DNA of 64,000 nucleotides, taken from positions 1,426,001-1,490,000 of the forward strand of contig OZ251238.1 of assembly GCA_965240325.2 (NCBI GenBank), in the 5' to 3' direction. The position numbers were made by a program, and so were the translations under genes. This DNA is from Rebecca billardiae RCC1528 (taxonomy: Eukaryota > Haptophyta). Positions 1 to 10,655 of the stretch are shown piece by piece. How positions within the stretch are numbered: the stretch's first letter is position 1; the number at the start of each line of letters is the position of its first letter. Under the pieces are notes generated by a model. That model was not told where the DNA came from and ran no database searches. It saw only the letters and a program-made list of their open reading frames with translations.

Positions 1-148
1 TTAATAATAGTAGATCGGCGACAGCAGGCGCCGAGTCTGTATGCGGTGGCCATTATTGCGCATATCATATATACTACGCGTATTCGCATGCATCGTCAGC
101 ACGTCGCTGCTCGCGTAATAAGTACTGCTACTGCCGTTATTGCTTCCG

Positions 149-817
149 CTACAGTTTATTGTCCCATCGCGTCGTCGTCCACCAGACGCCCGCAACGTTC
201 CGGCTCACGCGCGGGCCGCGCACGAGGCCGAGGCGCGTGAGCTGCGCGTCCGTCTCCGCGTAGAACTTCTTGTCGCCCGTGTCGCGCACCGCCCACCGGT
301 CCACTGCCACCGTCTGCGCCGCGACGTCGAGCAGAAAGACGCCGCGCGGCCGGAGCACGCGCACGACCTCTTCAAAGAACTTGTCCAGGAAGGGAATGTG
401 GTCGGCGACGTTCGAGAAGACGACGTCGACCGTGCGCGTGGCGAACTGGATGTTCATCGCGTCGCCCTGCAGCACGAGCGACGCGTTGCCCGGGAAGAGG
501 TCGATGCCGACGGCGAACGCGCCAAGACTCTGGAAAGCGCGGACCTCGCCGCCCGCGCGCGCGCCCACGCAGAGCATGTTCCTCCCGCGCAGGTTGAGCT
601 TGAGCTTGCTCAGGCCGTTTCGCTGGTAGAAGGTGCGCACGTCGCGCTCGGTGTGCCTGTCAAACGCGCTGAGGATGTGCTTCTCCCTCAGCAAGTCGAT
701 CTTCGCCCCCTGCTGCGAAAGATACGCCGTCCGGTTGAAAGCGCCGCTCGACGGATCGACGGCGAGCGCCACACTTGTGACGGCGAGCAGGCAGACGCCA
801 AGCGGGGTGGCCAACAT
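149..817 (-). CDS. Secretory/organellar class I SAM-dependent methyltransferase
   Basis: Predicted 222-residue protein. It opens with a hydrophobic leader (MLATPLGVCLLAVTSVALA), so it probably enters the secretory or plastid route. A Rossmann-type methyltransferase core follows: a degenerate SAM-binding loop (LCVGARAGGEV) ends in an acidic strand (VGIDLF), then come the motif-II-like VDVVFSNVADHI and the post-motif helix with VLRPRGVFLLDVA. This layout is typical of Methyltransf_11-type enzymes. The reading frame is open 36 codons further upstream (to 925), but the internal ATG at 815-817 directly precedes the leader and was chosen for that reason. The substrate cannot be inferred. No intron is needed. 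The downstream side lies at the window edge. Confidence 0.7.
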   Translation of the reverse strand: MLATPLGVCLLAVTSVALAVDPSSGAFNRTAYLSQQGAKIDLLREKHILSAFDRHTERDVRTFYQRNGLSKLKLNLRGRNMLCVGARAGGEVRAFQSLGAFAVGIDLFPGNASLVLQGDAMNIQFATRTVDVVFSNVADHIPFLDKFFEEVVRVLRPRGVFLLDVAAQTVAVDRWAVRDTGDKKFYAETDAQLTRLGLVRGPRVSRNVAGVWWTTTRWDNKL

Positions 818-925
818 CGGTGCCGCGGGCCCGCAGGCGTAGCCAGCGGGTGGAGCTGCTGGCGATGCGCCACGGCCCCAACCGCGAGGCCCGCGCGAAG
901 CTTGCCTCGATGTCCGGTGCGGCAA

Positions 926-1338
926 GGGGAGGCGCGCATCAGGCCGCCGCCATTGTCATTGTGAACGCGCGCGGCCAAGAAATCCCAGCAAGAATGCATG
1001 GCCGCCATTGTTCATCATAAGTGATGACGGATGAGTCATCATCAATCTGATCGCGGTGTGTCGGCCGGACTGACACTGTCACTGACTGAGTCTTAGAACT
1101 CATCAGTATTCATCAGACTCATTATGAGTCACTGATGAATGGCGGGGGGACGGCCTCGTGAGGACCTGCCTTGCACTCCCTCAGGCCACTCCCACTGGCG
1201 CAGATTCTGCTCATCACTGATCACAGCGCTATCTAATATCTATGAGTCACGCTGATGCCACCTCGGCTGCCCCGGGCTTGCTGGGCTCAACCGTCGTATC
1301 GTCGCCGCGCGTAGACTAGTGCCGTAGACCGCGTAGTC
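926..1338. other. Intergenic spacer
   Basis: No gene is seen between the methyltransferase and the prenylcysteine oxidase 3' end. The stretch is less GC-rich and full of ATGAGTC/GACTCAT and CATCAT/ATGATG words, a texture that recurs in other spacers of the window. Confidence 0.5.
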
Positions 1339-3368
1339 TCAGTCTGCCCGGATGTGCTCGGCCACGAGCAACGCCGCGTTGCGCCCGGCGATCGCCTGCG
1401 TCTCCATGCACGAGACGGGCGACTCGAGCGCGCCGGCGTACGCCACACCTGCCGGCGCCATAGCAAGGGTCGGGGGCCGCGCGGGAGAATAGTCAGATGC
1501 AACAACAAGACAGCAGGACTGTGACAATGGCGGGCACGCGTTCAGACTCCGAGTGGCAGGGCACGCGGCGGCTATGATCAGCGAAGCGCACACGCAAGGC
1601 GATGCGGAACAAAACGCGCGAGCGCGAGCGCGGGCCTCTCTGCGGAGCGCAAGAAGGGCACGACGTTGCAGCGGACGGCCCGGGTATCGCGGCGCGCGCG
1701 CGCGCGCGCGGCGCACCCTTCGCCAGCTCAAAGTCCGGCCACTCCGCCGTCGGCAGCAGCCGAGGGTACGCCCCCGGACTTTCCCAGACCGCGCGCACCG
1801 CGTCTCCCGAGCGCCCCTCGAGGATTTCGTCAAGCTGAGTGTCGCTGAGCGGCCGGCTGGAGAAGAGCTTGTACACCCTGCGCCGCGCGGCCGCGCGCGC
1901 GAGCGGCGGCGGCTTGCCCGGCTTCGCCCGCGGCGGCGGCTTGCCCGCCGCCGCGGCCGCCGCGGCGGAGGCGAAGCACCGCTTCGCACCGGCTGCGTCT
2001 GCCGGTGTCCCGGCTGCGTCCGCCGGAGCCCCGGCGGCGCCCGGGGCAGCGGCGCCGCCGGTGCCGCCTGCGCACGTGGCGGGCTCGGTGTCGTTGGCGG
2101 GCGTGGCGTAGCCCTGCACGCCGATGGCGAAGTAGCCATCCTCGCCGGCATCGGCGGTCGTCAGCACCGCGCCCGTCCGGGAGGCCGCCTCCTTCCCGAA
2201 TTTCTTCGGATTTAATTGCGCCGCCTCGACAAAGGTGGCATGCGTGTGCACGAAAGGCCGCTCGCGCGGCGGCGCGGCGGAGCCACCGAGGTCGAGCATC
2301 AGCCCGGAGGCCTCGAGCGGCGCGGCGATCACCACCGCGTCGAAGGCCTCCGTCACGCTCAGCGCACCCGCCTCGCCCCCGCCGGCACTCGCCGGACCGC
2401 TCGTCACGCTGAAGCCGCCGCCGGCGCCGCTGCCGCTCGCGGCGACGCGCCGGACGGCGGTGCGCAGCCGGACCTCCGCACCGGACGCCTCGAGCACGCG
2501 CGCGCCGAGCTGCTGCGTGCCGCCCGCGAGCCGGAAGACGTCGCCCTCGAGCGCGGCGCCTGCACCGCGCGGCGGCCCGTCCGCACGGAGGGGCGGCGGC
2601 GCAGTGAGGCGTTACGCTCGCGCACGACGGCACGAGACCTCGCGATCGCACGGGCGCGCGGCGCGCACCGGCAAGCGAGACGAGGTCGACGAGGGCGTTG
2701 AGCTGGTCCGCCGACTGCATGTAGTTATCCCGCGACGCGCCGTCCACGAACTCGCGCACGAACCTGTCCTCGATACCCAGGCGGGTAAAGTAAGTACGCG
2801 CGTCTATCTGCGTCGAGTCCCACAGCCCCAGCTGTTGGAACATCGCCGAGGGCGAGGCCCAGAAGGCGCCCTTGTCCTGCAGCTCGTACACGGCGGTGAG
2901 GTTGGCCACCGTCGCCTTCAGCGCCGTGCGCAGCTTCAGCGGCGACACGCCGTACCGCCAGAGCACGCGCAGGCCGAACAGGGCGGACGAGGTGTCCGCT
3001 CGAAAAAGAATCGACTTGCCATCGGTGATCGCGAGGTCGCCGGGCGGCGGCTGGGCCTTGGTGAGGTTGAACTGGGCGATCCAGTGAACGAGGTACGCGT
3101 TGAGCGAGCTGATCGTCGTCGCCCCCTCGTCGATCAGCAGGCCGCCTGGGCCGCCCCACGTGCGCGAGCGCATCCGCCCGCCCGTCTCTGCCGCGCGTTC
3201 GAACACGACGACGCGCGCGTCCGGGCGGGCGCGCGAGAGGAAGTAGGCAGCGGAGGCGCCCGAGATACCAGAGCCGATGATAGCCACGCGAGGCGCCGCT
3301 TCCTCCGCGCTCGCTAGGGCTAGCGCCGCCGCCGCGAGCGCGAGCACACGCCGGACGGCGGTCGTCAT
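1339..3368 (-). CDS. Prenylcysteine oxidase/lyase-like FAD enzyme (3 exons)
   Basis: Prenylcysteine oxidases release the prenyl aldehyde and cysteine from prenylated-protein breakdown, using FAD and O2 in a lysosome-like or secretory compartment. I assemble exons 3368-2669, 2559-1717 and 1448-1339 (1,653 nt, 550 residues). Both introns (109 and 268 bp) start GTGCGC and end AG. Residues 1-25 form a signal peptide ending in ALASA. The FAD dinucleotide fold follows (VAIIGSGISGASAAYFLSRA, then FERAAETGGRM). The central stretch (LWRYGVSPLKLR, NYMQSADQLNALVDLVSLAG) and the C-terminal ESPVSCMETQAIAGRNAALLV resemble the family's lyase domain and its C-terminal flavin segment. A low-complexity Ala/Gly/Pro insert near residues 400-440 is unusual. 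A general amine oxidase is the main alternative, but the C-terminus favours PCYOX. Confidence 0.8.
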
Positions 3369-4062
3369 CGATCGTCGGGAGGACTTTGCGCTGATGACCG
3401 ACGCGGCAAGACGAAATCACGCGAAAATCACCCCTTCTGTACACCCGCTTCACCGGACACTATGGTACAAAATCACAGCTCTGATTTTGCGGCGGCAGTG
3501 GGCCAGTCGTGGCCGGCGACCAACGACTGTCTGTGAGCGTGTGATGACTGTGAGGCTTTGCGGGCCGCGGTACGGGTAGGCCCTAGGCCTAGGGCTAGCG
3601 TGTGGACAGCCGTGTCTGCCGTGTGGACGTGTGGACTGTGGTGACAGAGTGTCGACCGGCGCGACTCGGACTGCATCGTCCTAGCCTACCTGAGTCTTCT
3701 ACACGACCTCGTCTGAAGGTCGACGGCTGCTGGTCAGTGGTCTGGCGCAATCCGACTTGCCGGGCAGCTCCGCAGCGCCCGTGGCCATCAGCTCACTCTG
3801 GCGTGTCGGACCCGCAACCGGCGCGGCGGCGTCGGCGGGCCCGGCCGCGGGCGGACCACCGTCACGTCTTAGCCCTCGTCCCGTCTCGCCCAGCTTCAGA
3901 CTGCGGGGGCCGATGGCGGAGCCCACGACCCACGGCCGCAGATTGCCCGACCTCCACGTGCCCAGCGCCTCCCTCGCCCCCGGGCCGCCAGCGCGAGCGC
4001 AGGCCGTCAGCGCACGCCGCGCCGCCGCGGCGCGAGGCCGAGGGGGGCTCGGGAGTGCGCGC
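3369..4062. other. Intergenic: upstream of prenylcysteine oxidase, 3' flank of beta-tubulin
   Basis: No convincing coding sequence. It holds the promoter side of the prenylcysteine oxidase and the downstream flank of beta-tubulin. A small perfect palindrome (CCCTAGGCCTAGGG) lies near 3580-3593. Confidence 0.45.
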
Positions 4063-5573
4063 CTAGTACTCCTCGCCCTCCTCCTCGTCGAACTCGCCCT
4101 CCTCCTCGGCGGAGGCGTCCTGGTACTGCTGGTACTCGGAGACGAGGTCGTTGAGGTTCGACTCCGCCTCGGTGAACTCCATCTCGTCCATGCCCTCGCC
4201 CGTGTACCAGTGGAGGAACGCCTTGCGGCGGAACATGGCGGTGAACTGCTCGGAGATGCGCTTCATCACCTCCTGCATGCACGTCGAGTTGCCGACAAAC
4301 GCGACGGCCATCTTGAGGCCCTTGGGCGGGATGTCGCAGATGGACGACTTGATGTTGTTCGGGATCCACTCGACGAAGTACGACGAGTTCTTGTTCTGCA
4401 CGTTAAGCATCTGCTCGTCCACCTCCTTGGTCGACATGCGGCCGCGGAAGAGCGCCGCCGCCGTCAGGTAGCGGCCGTGGCGCGGGTCGGCGGCGGCCAT
4501 CATGTTCTTCGCGTCGAACATCTGCTGCGTGAGCTCCGGCACGGTGAGCGCGCGGTACTGCTGCGAGCCGCGCGAGGTGAGCGGCGAGAAGCCGATCATG
4601 AAGAAGTGCAGGCGCGGGAACGGCACGAGGTTGACGCCCATCTTGCGCAGGTCACTGTTGAGCTGGCCCGGGAAGCGCAGGCAGCACGTCGACGACGACA
4701 TGACGGCGGCGACGAGGTGGTTGAGGTCGCCGAAGGTGGGCGTGGTGAGCTTGAGCGTGCGGAAGCAGATGTCGTACAGCGCCTCGTTGTCGAGCAGCAG
4801 GCACTCGTCCGAGTTCTCCACCAGCTGGTGCACCGAGAGCGTCGCGTTGTACGGCTCGACGACGGTGTCCGACACCTTGGGCGACGGGAAGACAGAGTAG
4901 GTGGCCATGATGCGGTCGGGGTACTCCTCGCGGATCTTCGAGATGAGGAGCGTGCCCATGCCCGAGCCCGTCCCGCCGCCCATCGAGTGCGTGATCTGGA
5001 AGCCCTGCAGGCAGTCGCACGACTCCGCCTCCTTGCGCACGACGTCGAGCACCGCGTCGATCAGCTCGGCGCCCTCGGTGTAGTGGCCCTTGGCCCAGTT
5101 GTTGCCCGCGCCGGACTGGCCGAAGACGAAGTTGTCCGGGCGGAAGATCTGGCCGAACGGCCCCGAGCGCACCGAGTCCATCGTGCCCGGCTCGAGGTCC
5201 ATCAGGATCGCGCGCGGCACGTACCGGCCGCCGGTCGCCTCATTGTAGTACACGTTGATGCGCTCGAGCTGGAGGTCCGAGTCGCCGTGGTACGTGCCGG
5301 TCGGGTCGACGCCGTGCTCATCGGAGATCACCTCCCAGAACTTCGCGCCGATCTGGTTGCCGCACTGGCCGCCCTGGATGTGCACGATCTCACTGCGCGG
5401 CGCGGCGGCCGGCGTAACCGCAAGGAGAAACCGAAACGCGGCACGCGCCGGTGAGTGCGGGTCGACGGGGCCGCCGCGCGGCGGGGCCGCGTGGGGACCG
5501 CGTGCAGGGCCTCCCACCCGCGCCCCCGACGCGCACCCCGCGCGCCGCGCGCCCGCGCGTGCGCGCACCGCAT
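4063..5573 (-). CDS. TUBB: Beta-tubulin with a 5-nt first coding exon
   Basis: Beta subunit of the GTP-binding tubulin dimer of cytoplasmic and axonemal microtubules. The CDS is exon 1 at 5573-5569 (ATGCG), a 176-bp intron (GTGCGC...AG), then exon 2 at 5392-4063. Together they give 1,335 nt and 444 residues, the normal size. The splice restores the N-terminal MREI tetrapeptide, which in the family mediates autoregulated mRNA decay. Diagnostic features are [10 protein letters not shown], the GTP-contacting loop [10 protein letters not shown] near residue 140, [20 protein letters not shown], and an acidic tail rich in Glu ending EEY. Conservation is near complete. The gene is head to head with the Elongin A-like gene, with 231 bp between start codons. 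Confidence 0.98.
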
Positions 5574-5804
5574 GGCTGCGGCGAGGGAAGCGGCGGGTGA
5601 ACACGGGCCCGGGGGATGTGGAGCAACGCTGCAGCGGCCAACGCTGCGCCACAGAGCCAAAAATTCGAACGCCCTTTTCAAACCGCCGCCGCCGTCGTCG
5701 CCACCTGCCGGGTATCTGCGGCGTATTCAGACTCGCCGGGTATTTTGTAACTGGCTCGTCCGGGCGCCCCGGCGCCGCCGCCGGACTTCCTTCCATCCGC
5801 CAGC
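5574..5804. promoter_or_regulatory. Bidirectional promoter, beta-tubulin / Elongin A-like
   Basis: The 231 bp between two divergent start codons must hold both core promoters and both 5' leaders. A short AT-richer block near 5655-5685 (AAAAATTCGAACGCC, TTTTCAAACC) stands out from the GC-rich surroundings. No classical TATA box is obvious. Confidence 0.55.
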
Positions 5805-7217
5805 ATGGAGGCCGAGCAGGACGGCCCCCTGAGCCTATGCGCCCTGTGCACGCGCGTGCTCGTGCGCCACCGCGAGCTCCTCGACGCGGTGGGCGACGTG
5901 CCCGCCGAGCTCCTGATGCCTCTCCTCCTCCGTTTCGACGCCGACGAGCTCGAGGCCTTCGAGCAGGCCAACCCGCACCACCGCGACGAGACGACGCATC
6001 TCTGGCGCGCGTTCTGCGCCAACGCCGACGCCGACGCCGCGCAGGAGGGCGGCGCGCGGAACTGGCGGGCCGTGTACGCCATCGAGCGCGCCGTGCGCAC
6101 CTCGCGCCTCCAGCGCGCCGCGAGCCGCGTCCAGTCGCGCGCGGCCGAGGAGGAGGCGCGGCTGAGGCGGGTCGTGGTGCTCGAAGATCGTCCGCACCGC
6201 CCAGACGATCGGCTGAGGATGGCGGCGGCGGCGGCGGCGAGGCGCCGTGCCGCGCCGACGGCCCCGCGGGCCCTCGGCCACGCGCGCGCGCCGAGCGGGC
6301 CGAGCGCACCCGCGCCCAAGCGCGCGCGCACGGCCGCGGTGCCGTCACCACGCCGGTCACCGCCGCCGCGTCCTGCGCCAGCGCACGCTCGGCCGGCAGC
6401 GCCGTGCGCGCGCGCGTCGCCGGCGTCCAGCTCGGCGCTGCCCAAGGCGCGGCAGCAGCCGCCGGGCAGCGCACCGCGCGTCGCGCCGCGCATCGCGCCC
6501 ACGCACATCGCGCCCGCGGGCGGCAGGGCGACCGCCGCCTCGCACGTCGCCAGCCGAGCGGCGGTGCCGGGTGCCAGCCCCGCGCGCGCTGACGCGCGGC
6601 CAGCGCAGAGCGCAGCCGAGGCGCGGGCGCCGCCACAGCCGGCGGCCAGGCGCCCAGGCGCGCCGGGGGCCGCAGCGACGCGCACCGCGCCGGCAACGCC
6701 GCCGAGACACGCCACGGGGCCCGCCGGAGTGCCCACCCGGCTGCCGGCGCCGCCGCAGCCCTCGCCCACGGCCAAGCCAACGGGTGCGCTGCCCCTGGCC
6801 AATGATTATTGTAAGGCTGGCGCGCCGCCCGCGGCCGTGGCTCACAAGCCCGCCGCGACGGGCCTTGAGAAAGCTGCAGGGGCGCTGCGCGCTGGCGCGG
6901 CGCCCGCGGCGGGACCGGCCAAAGCCGCGAGCGCGGCTATGCGCAGTGCCACCGACGGCGTGTGCGGTCCGCGTGGGCCCGCGGGCAGAGCCCCCGCCGT
7001 GCTGGGCCGTTGTGCCCAGCCAGCGGCCGCGGCGCGGCGCGTGACCGCGCCAGGCGTCACGCCCTCCGGCCCAGCTGGCGCCGGCCCTGGCCCGGTGGGT
7101 GCGCGCGGTGCCGGCACGCGCGAGGCGCCGCAGGCGTCGAGCAGAGAGGGGCGTGGCAGTGGCCCCGCCCCGCAGCAGGGCCTGCTCGAGATGGACATCT
7201 TTGGCGGCGCGAGCTGA
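5805..7217 (+). CDS. Elongin A-like protein with long disordered tail
   Basis: Elongin A stimulates RNA polymerase II elongation and, with Elongin B/C, acts as a substrate receptor of a cullin ubiquitin ligase in the nucleus. The 470-residue product has the family's conserved module at its very N-terminus (about residues 8-75). It includes the BC-box-like [12 protein letters not shown], then [13 protein letters not shown] (F-box-like part), [19 protein letters not shown] and an FCA segment. The rest, from about residue 150, is an Ala/Pro/Arg-rich disordered tail ending in [11 protein letters not shown]. Metazoan Elongin A has an extra N-terminal TFIIS-like domain before this module; here the module comes first, as in plant and fungal forms. 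The gene is intronless and divergent from beta-tubulin. Confidence 0.72.
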   Translation: MEAEQDGPLSLCALCTRVLVRHRELLDAVGDVPAELLMPLLLRFDADELEAFEQANPHHRDETTHLWRAFCANADADAAQEGGARNWRAVYAIERAVRTSRLQRAASRVQSRAAEEEARLRRVVVLEDRPHRPDDRLRMAAAAAARRRAAPTAPRALGHARAPSGPSAPAPKRARTAAVPSPRRSPPPRPAPAHARPAAPCARASPASSSALPKARQQPPGSAPRVAPRIAPTHIAPAGGRATAASHVASRAAVPGASPARADARPAQSAAEARAPPQPAARRPGAPGAAATRTAPATPPRHATGPAGVPTRLPAPPQPSPTAKPTGALPLANDYCKAGAPPAAVAHKPAATGLEKAAGALRAGAAPAAGPAKAASAAMRSATDGVCGPRGPAGRAPAVLGRCAQPAAAARRVTAPGVTPSGPAGAGPGPVGARGAGTREAPQASSREGRGSGPAPQQGLLEMDIFGGAS

Positions 7218-7769
<552 letters not shown>

Positions 7770-9305
7770 TCAGCGTGATGCAGTAGCAGTGGCAGCGCCA
7801 GCAGCGCCGCCGTGCGCGCCGACGAGGCTGGGCTTGCTCGGCGCGGCTGTTCCCGCCGGTGCCGGCCGCGTGCGATTCGCCTCGAGCAGCGCCGGCACTC
7901 CGGAGCGGAGCAGCACGGCGCGCCGGAGCGACGCGTCGGCGGCGCGATCGGCCGACCACGGACCCAGCCCGGCGCTGAGCAGCGCGTCGGCGTCGGCGTC
8001 AGGCTCGAGGTAGGGCGTGACCTCCGCGACGTCCGAGGCGTTGAACGCGAGCGCGAGCGAGTCCTTCGTCGCGAAGAACTGCCGGCGTGGCGCCTCGCGC
8101 CACCGGCGGCACGGCCGCTCCCCCGCCGCGTCCGAAGGCTCGTCCTCGCCCAGGCTGAACATGCGCCAGCCCGCCGGCCACGCGCCAGGCGGCAGCCATC
8201 GCCAGTGCCGCTTGTAATCGTTCTCGCCCGTGACCACGACGTTGGGCGGGCAGTGGCGGAAGCGCGCGAAGTGGTACGCGCGGCGCGCGCGGCTCCAGTA
8301 CACGTCGAACACCTTGCCCGGCGGCGCGTCGGGCGGCAGCTTGTACTGCTGCAGAAAAAGCGCAGATTTGGACTTGTCGTGGAAGACCATGGTGGCTTGG
8401 TCGACGCGGCCGCGGCCAAGCGTGTTGTCCATATGCAGCGGGTTGTTCCAGTCGTACAGCCGCAGCGGCGCGTCGGCGAGGTACCGGTGCATCAGCCAGC
8501 CCAGCCACACGTCGTCCGCGAGCAGGTCCCGGAATTTCGTCGCGATCCGGCCGTCGGACAGCCCGTGCGCAACGACGTGAACTTTCCACGAAACCGCCGA
8601 GCACGACGGGAACGCGCGCGCGAGCGCCAGGCTGCCGTGCCCGTCCATGAGCGCGAGCGCGCGCGCGGCGGGCGGGGTCTGCACCACGCGCCGCGCCAGC
8701 TCGGGCGAGAGCGCCACGAACGACGCCACCGGGAACGGGAACGGGCCGTCGCACAGCTCAGGCTTGCTGCGGCACGCGAGCTTTCGCTTCTGCGTCGCCT
8801 CGAGCGCGAAGAAGCCAAAGGCGATGGGGCAGCCGGCGGCCTCGACCCAGCAGAAGTAGCGGAAGAGGCTCACCGCCGTGAGCGCCGACTCGTGCAGCCG
8901 CTCCGTCAGCAGCGCCGAGCGCAGCGACGGCAGGTGGATGAAGACGTCATCCTCGCACTTGCTGATGAACGACGCCGACGGGAACGCGTCGACTGCCCAG
9001 GCGAACCAGACGAGCTGCTTCACCGCGGCGGCGTGGGAGACGGGCCCCGTGTAGTTCACCACGAGCACGTCGTCCAGGCCCTGCGCGAACACCGTCTCGC
9101 GCAGCTGCGCGCCCGCGTCGATGACGATCCGCACGGCGACGTCGCTCGGCACGTTCGAACGCTGCAGCCACGTCTGGCGGATGTCGCGGATGAGCGTCTC
9201 GCGACCCGGCGCGGTGATGATGCCGAGGGCGAGCAGCACGTTGGCGAATGTGCGCGGCGTGCCCGGCGCGACGGCCGCGTGCTGCGCCCCGAGCATGGCG
9301 CACAC
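7770..9305 (-). CDS. GT31-type glycosyltransferase (beta-1,3-galactosyltransferase-like)
   Basis: The 511-residue product resembles family 31 glycosyltransferases, Golgi enzymes that transfer galactose or N-acetylhexosamine from UDP-sugars. Signature elements appear in family order: [14 protein letters not shown] (about residues 35-48), the metal-binding [10 protein letters not shown] (about 116-125, with the acidic DxD-type triad), a [19 protein letters not shown] segment, and the DDVWLGWL acidic motif (normally EDV-x-G). A C-terminal extension of about 250 residues contains aromatic patches ([17 protein letters not shown]) and an unrelated Ala/Pro tail. The visible start [10 protein letters not shown] lacks a membrane anchor, so an upstream exon with a signal anchor is possible but not seen. 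The acceptor substrate is unknown. Confidence 0.7.
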   Translation of the reverse strand: MCAMLGAQHAAVAPGTPRTFANVLLALGIITAPGRETLIRDIRQTWLQRSNVPSDVAVRIVIDAGAQLRETVFAQGLDDVLVVNYTGPVSHAAAVKQLVWFAWAVDAFPSASFISKCEDDVFIHLPSLRSALLTERLHESALTAVSLFRYFCWVEAAGCPIAFGFFALEATQKRKLACRSKPELCDGPFPFPVASFVALSPELARRVVQTPPAARALALMDGHGSLALARAFPSCSAVSWKVHVVAHGLSDGRIATKFRDLLADDVWLGWLMHRYLADAPLRLYDWNNPLHMDNTLGRGRVDQATMVFHDKSKSALFLQQYKLPPDAPPGKVFDVYWSRARRAYHFARFRHCPPNVVVTGENDYKRHWRWLPPGAWPAGWRMFSLGEDEPSDAAGERPCRRWREAPRRQFFATKDSLALAFNASDVAEVTPYLEPDADADALLSAGLGPWSADRAADASLRRAVLLRSGVPALLEANRTRPAPAGTAAPSKPSLVGAHGGAAGAATATASR

Positions 9306-9863
9306 GGCGGCCGCGAACGCCGCGCGCTCCCGGTCGCGCCGGACGTTCGCTGACGTCCAGGGGGACTAATTCTATGATTTAAAGACACAGGCACGAGGGC
9401 GCAGCTCTCCTGATTCGTCTGTCGAAGTACTGAATGGAGTTAATGGAGGATGTCGCTGGAGCGCGTTGGCCGCGGGTGAGGGAGTCGTCGTAACCGATGC
9501 TGATCACACGGTCACTGAGGTAGTAGGCGCCCGGGGATGCCGCTGTTTTGCAGTCGTCGTCGGCCTTGGTCATCATGTAGTTGCCCGCGTCGTCGTCGTC
9601 CGAGGCTGTTCAAGTTGATGCCGTAGTGCGGGTAGTGGATGTGGTCGCCCGGGCCGGTGTGCGCGGCCTAGTGGCCTTGCCGAGTTGAGGGAGTAGTCGC
9701 CCTTGCCGTTGAGGAAGTCGTCGTCCTTGCCGTTGAGGAAGTCGTCGCCCTGGCCGCAGAGGAAGTCGTCGCCCTTGCCGTTGAGGAAGTCGTCGTCCTG
9801 GCCGCTGAGGGTGCCTGCGCTGCCCAACCGGGCGCGTCTGGCGCGCCAGCGCCGCGCGCGGCT
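9306..9863. other. Intergenic with 24-bp tandem repeat
   Basis: Spacer between the glycosyltransferase start and the 3' end of an unknown gene. It carries the short tandem repeat at 9677-9817. No gene is supported. Confidence 0.4.
9677..9817. repeat. 24-bp tandem repeat, 5-6 copies
   Basis: The unit is TTGCCGTTGAGGAAGTCGTC plus 4 bp, repeated from 9703 at exact 24-bp steps, with a degenerate copy at 9677 and a partial copy at 9799. On the minus strand one frame reads as an 8-residue repeat (DDDFLNGK-like), but no start, splice or conserved context supports translation. Confidence 0.85.
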
Positions 9864-10655
9864 CTACGCCAGTGACGGCGGCACGGCGGCAGCCAGGTCA
9901 CGGGGGGGGTCGGCGAGGGACGCGGTGCGAGCCTGCTTGGCCGGCTTGGCGTCGCTCCCGCCAGCGGAGGAGGGCCCATCCTCCTCCGCCGGCGTGGACG
10001 GCTCGGTCGCCGCGCGCTTGCCGGCTGCCGCGGCGCCGGGGGGCAGGACCAGGCGGTAGTTGGACTCCCCGAGCGCCGGCCTGGCCTGTTGCACCTCGGG
10101 CCCGTCCGACGGCGCGGCCGCGGTTGGCGGCTGGGGTGGCGGGATGGCATCGTCGGAACCCTCCCCCTCGGGCTCCTCCGCCTCCGGGCCGGCGGGGTCC
10201 GCCGCCTGTTGGTCGGCCGGCTGAGGAGCAGGGCGGCGCGCAGCGGCGGGCGGCGCGGGCGGCACAGGCGGCGCGGGCGGCACGCCCCACAGGTTGTGTG
10301 GGACGCGGGCGGCGCCGGCGATGCGGCGGCTCGGCTTGAGCGGCGCGAAGAAGATGGGGTGCTCGGGGTCGATGGGCATGAAACGGAGGCGGAGGAAGAT
10401 CAGGTTCACACCGCCGGAGTAGATGTTGGTCTCGACGTGCTCACCGTTGGTCACGTACTTGTTGATGTCGGGCACGATCTGCTCGTAGAGGGCCCTGTGG
10501 AACTGCACGAGCGTCATCGTGGGGCTAACCGGGAGCGTGAGGGACACGTCCTTCGCCTGGGTTGCGAGGTCGGCCGCCGACAGCGCGAGCATCTCCTGCG
10601 TGAGCTCCGTGGTGCACGCCGTGAAAATGTTCGGCATGCACAGGCTGGTGGCCAC
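9864..10655 (-). CDS. Hypothetical protein, unknown family
   Basis: A 263-residue open frame that I do not recognise. The first ~115 residues look folded (hydrophobic alternation, MATSLCMPNIFTACTTELTQ, then TLVQFHRALYEQIVPDINKY and LIFLRLRFMPIDPEHPIFF). The rest is Pro/Ala/Glu-rich and probably disordered. No signal peptide or membrane segment is present. A 24-bp repeat array follows its stop codon. It could be a real lineage-specific gene or the remnant of one. Confidence 0.4.
   Translation of the reverse strand: MATSLCMPNIFTACTTELTQEMLALSAADLATQAKDVSLTLPVSPTMTLVQFHRALYEQIVPDINKYVTNGEHVETNIYSGGVNLIFLRLRFMPIDPEHPIFFAPLKPSRRIAGAARVPHNLWGVPPAPPVPPAPPAAARRPAPQPADQQAADPAGPEAEEPEGEGSDDAIPPPQPPTAAAPSDGPEVQQARPALGESNYRLVLPPGAAAAGKRAATEPSTPAEEDGPSSAGGSDAKPAKQARTASLADPPRDLAAAVPPSLA

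Noticed and set aside
3580-3593. CCCTAGGCCTAGGG as a telomere-like or regulatory repeat
   Set aside because: Single short palindrome without tandem copies; chance occurrence cannot be excluded.
5392-6780. Minus-strand extension of the beta-tubulin frame over the Elongin A-like gene
   Set aside because: The extension is Arg/Ala-rich antisense of a recognisable gene; the spliced ATGCG exon gives the exact conserved tubulin N-terminus.
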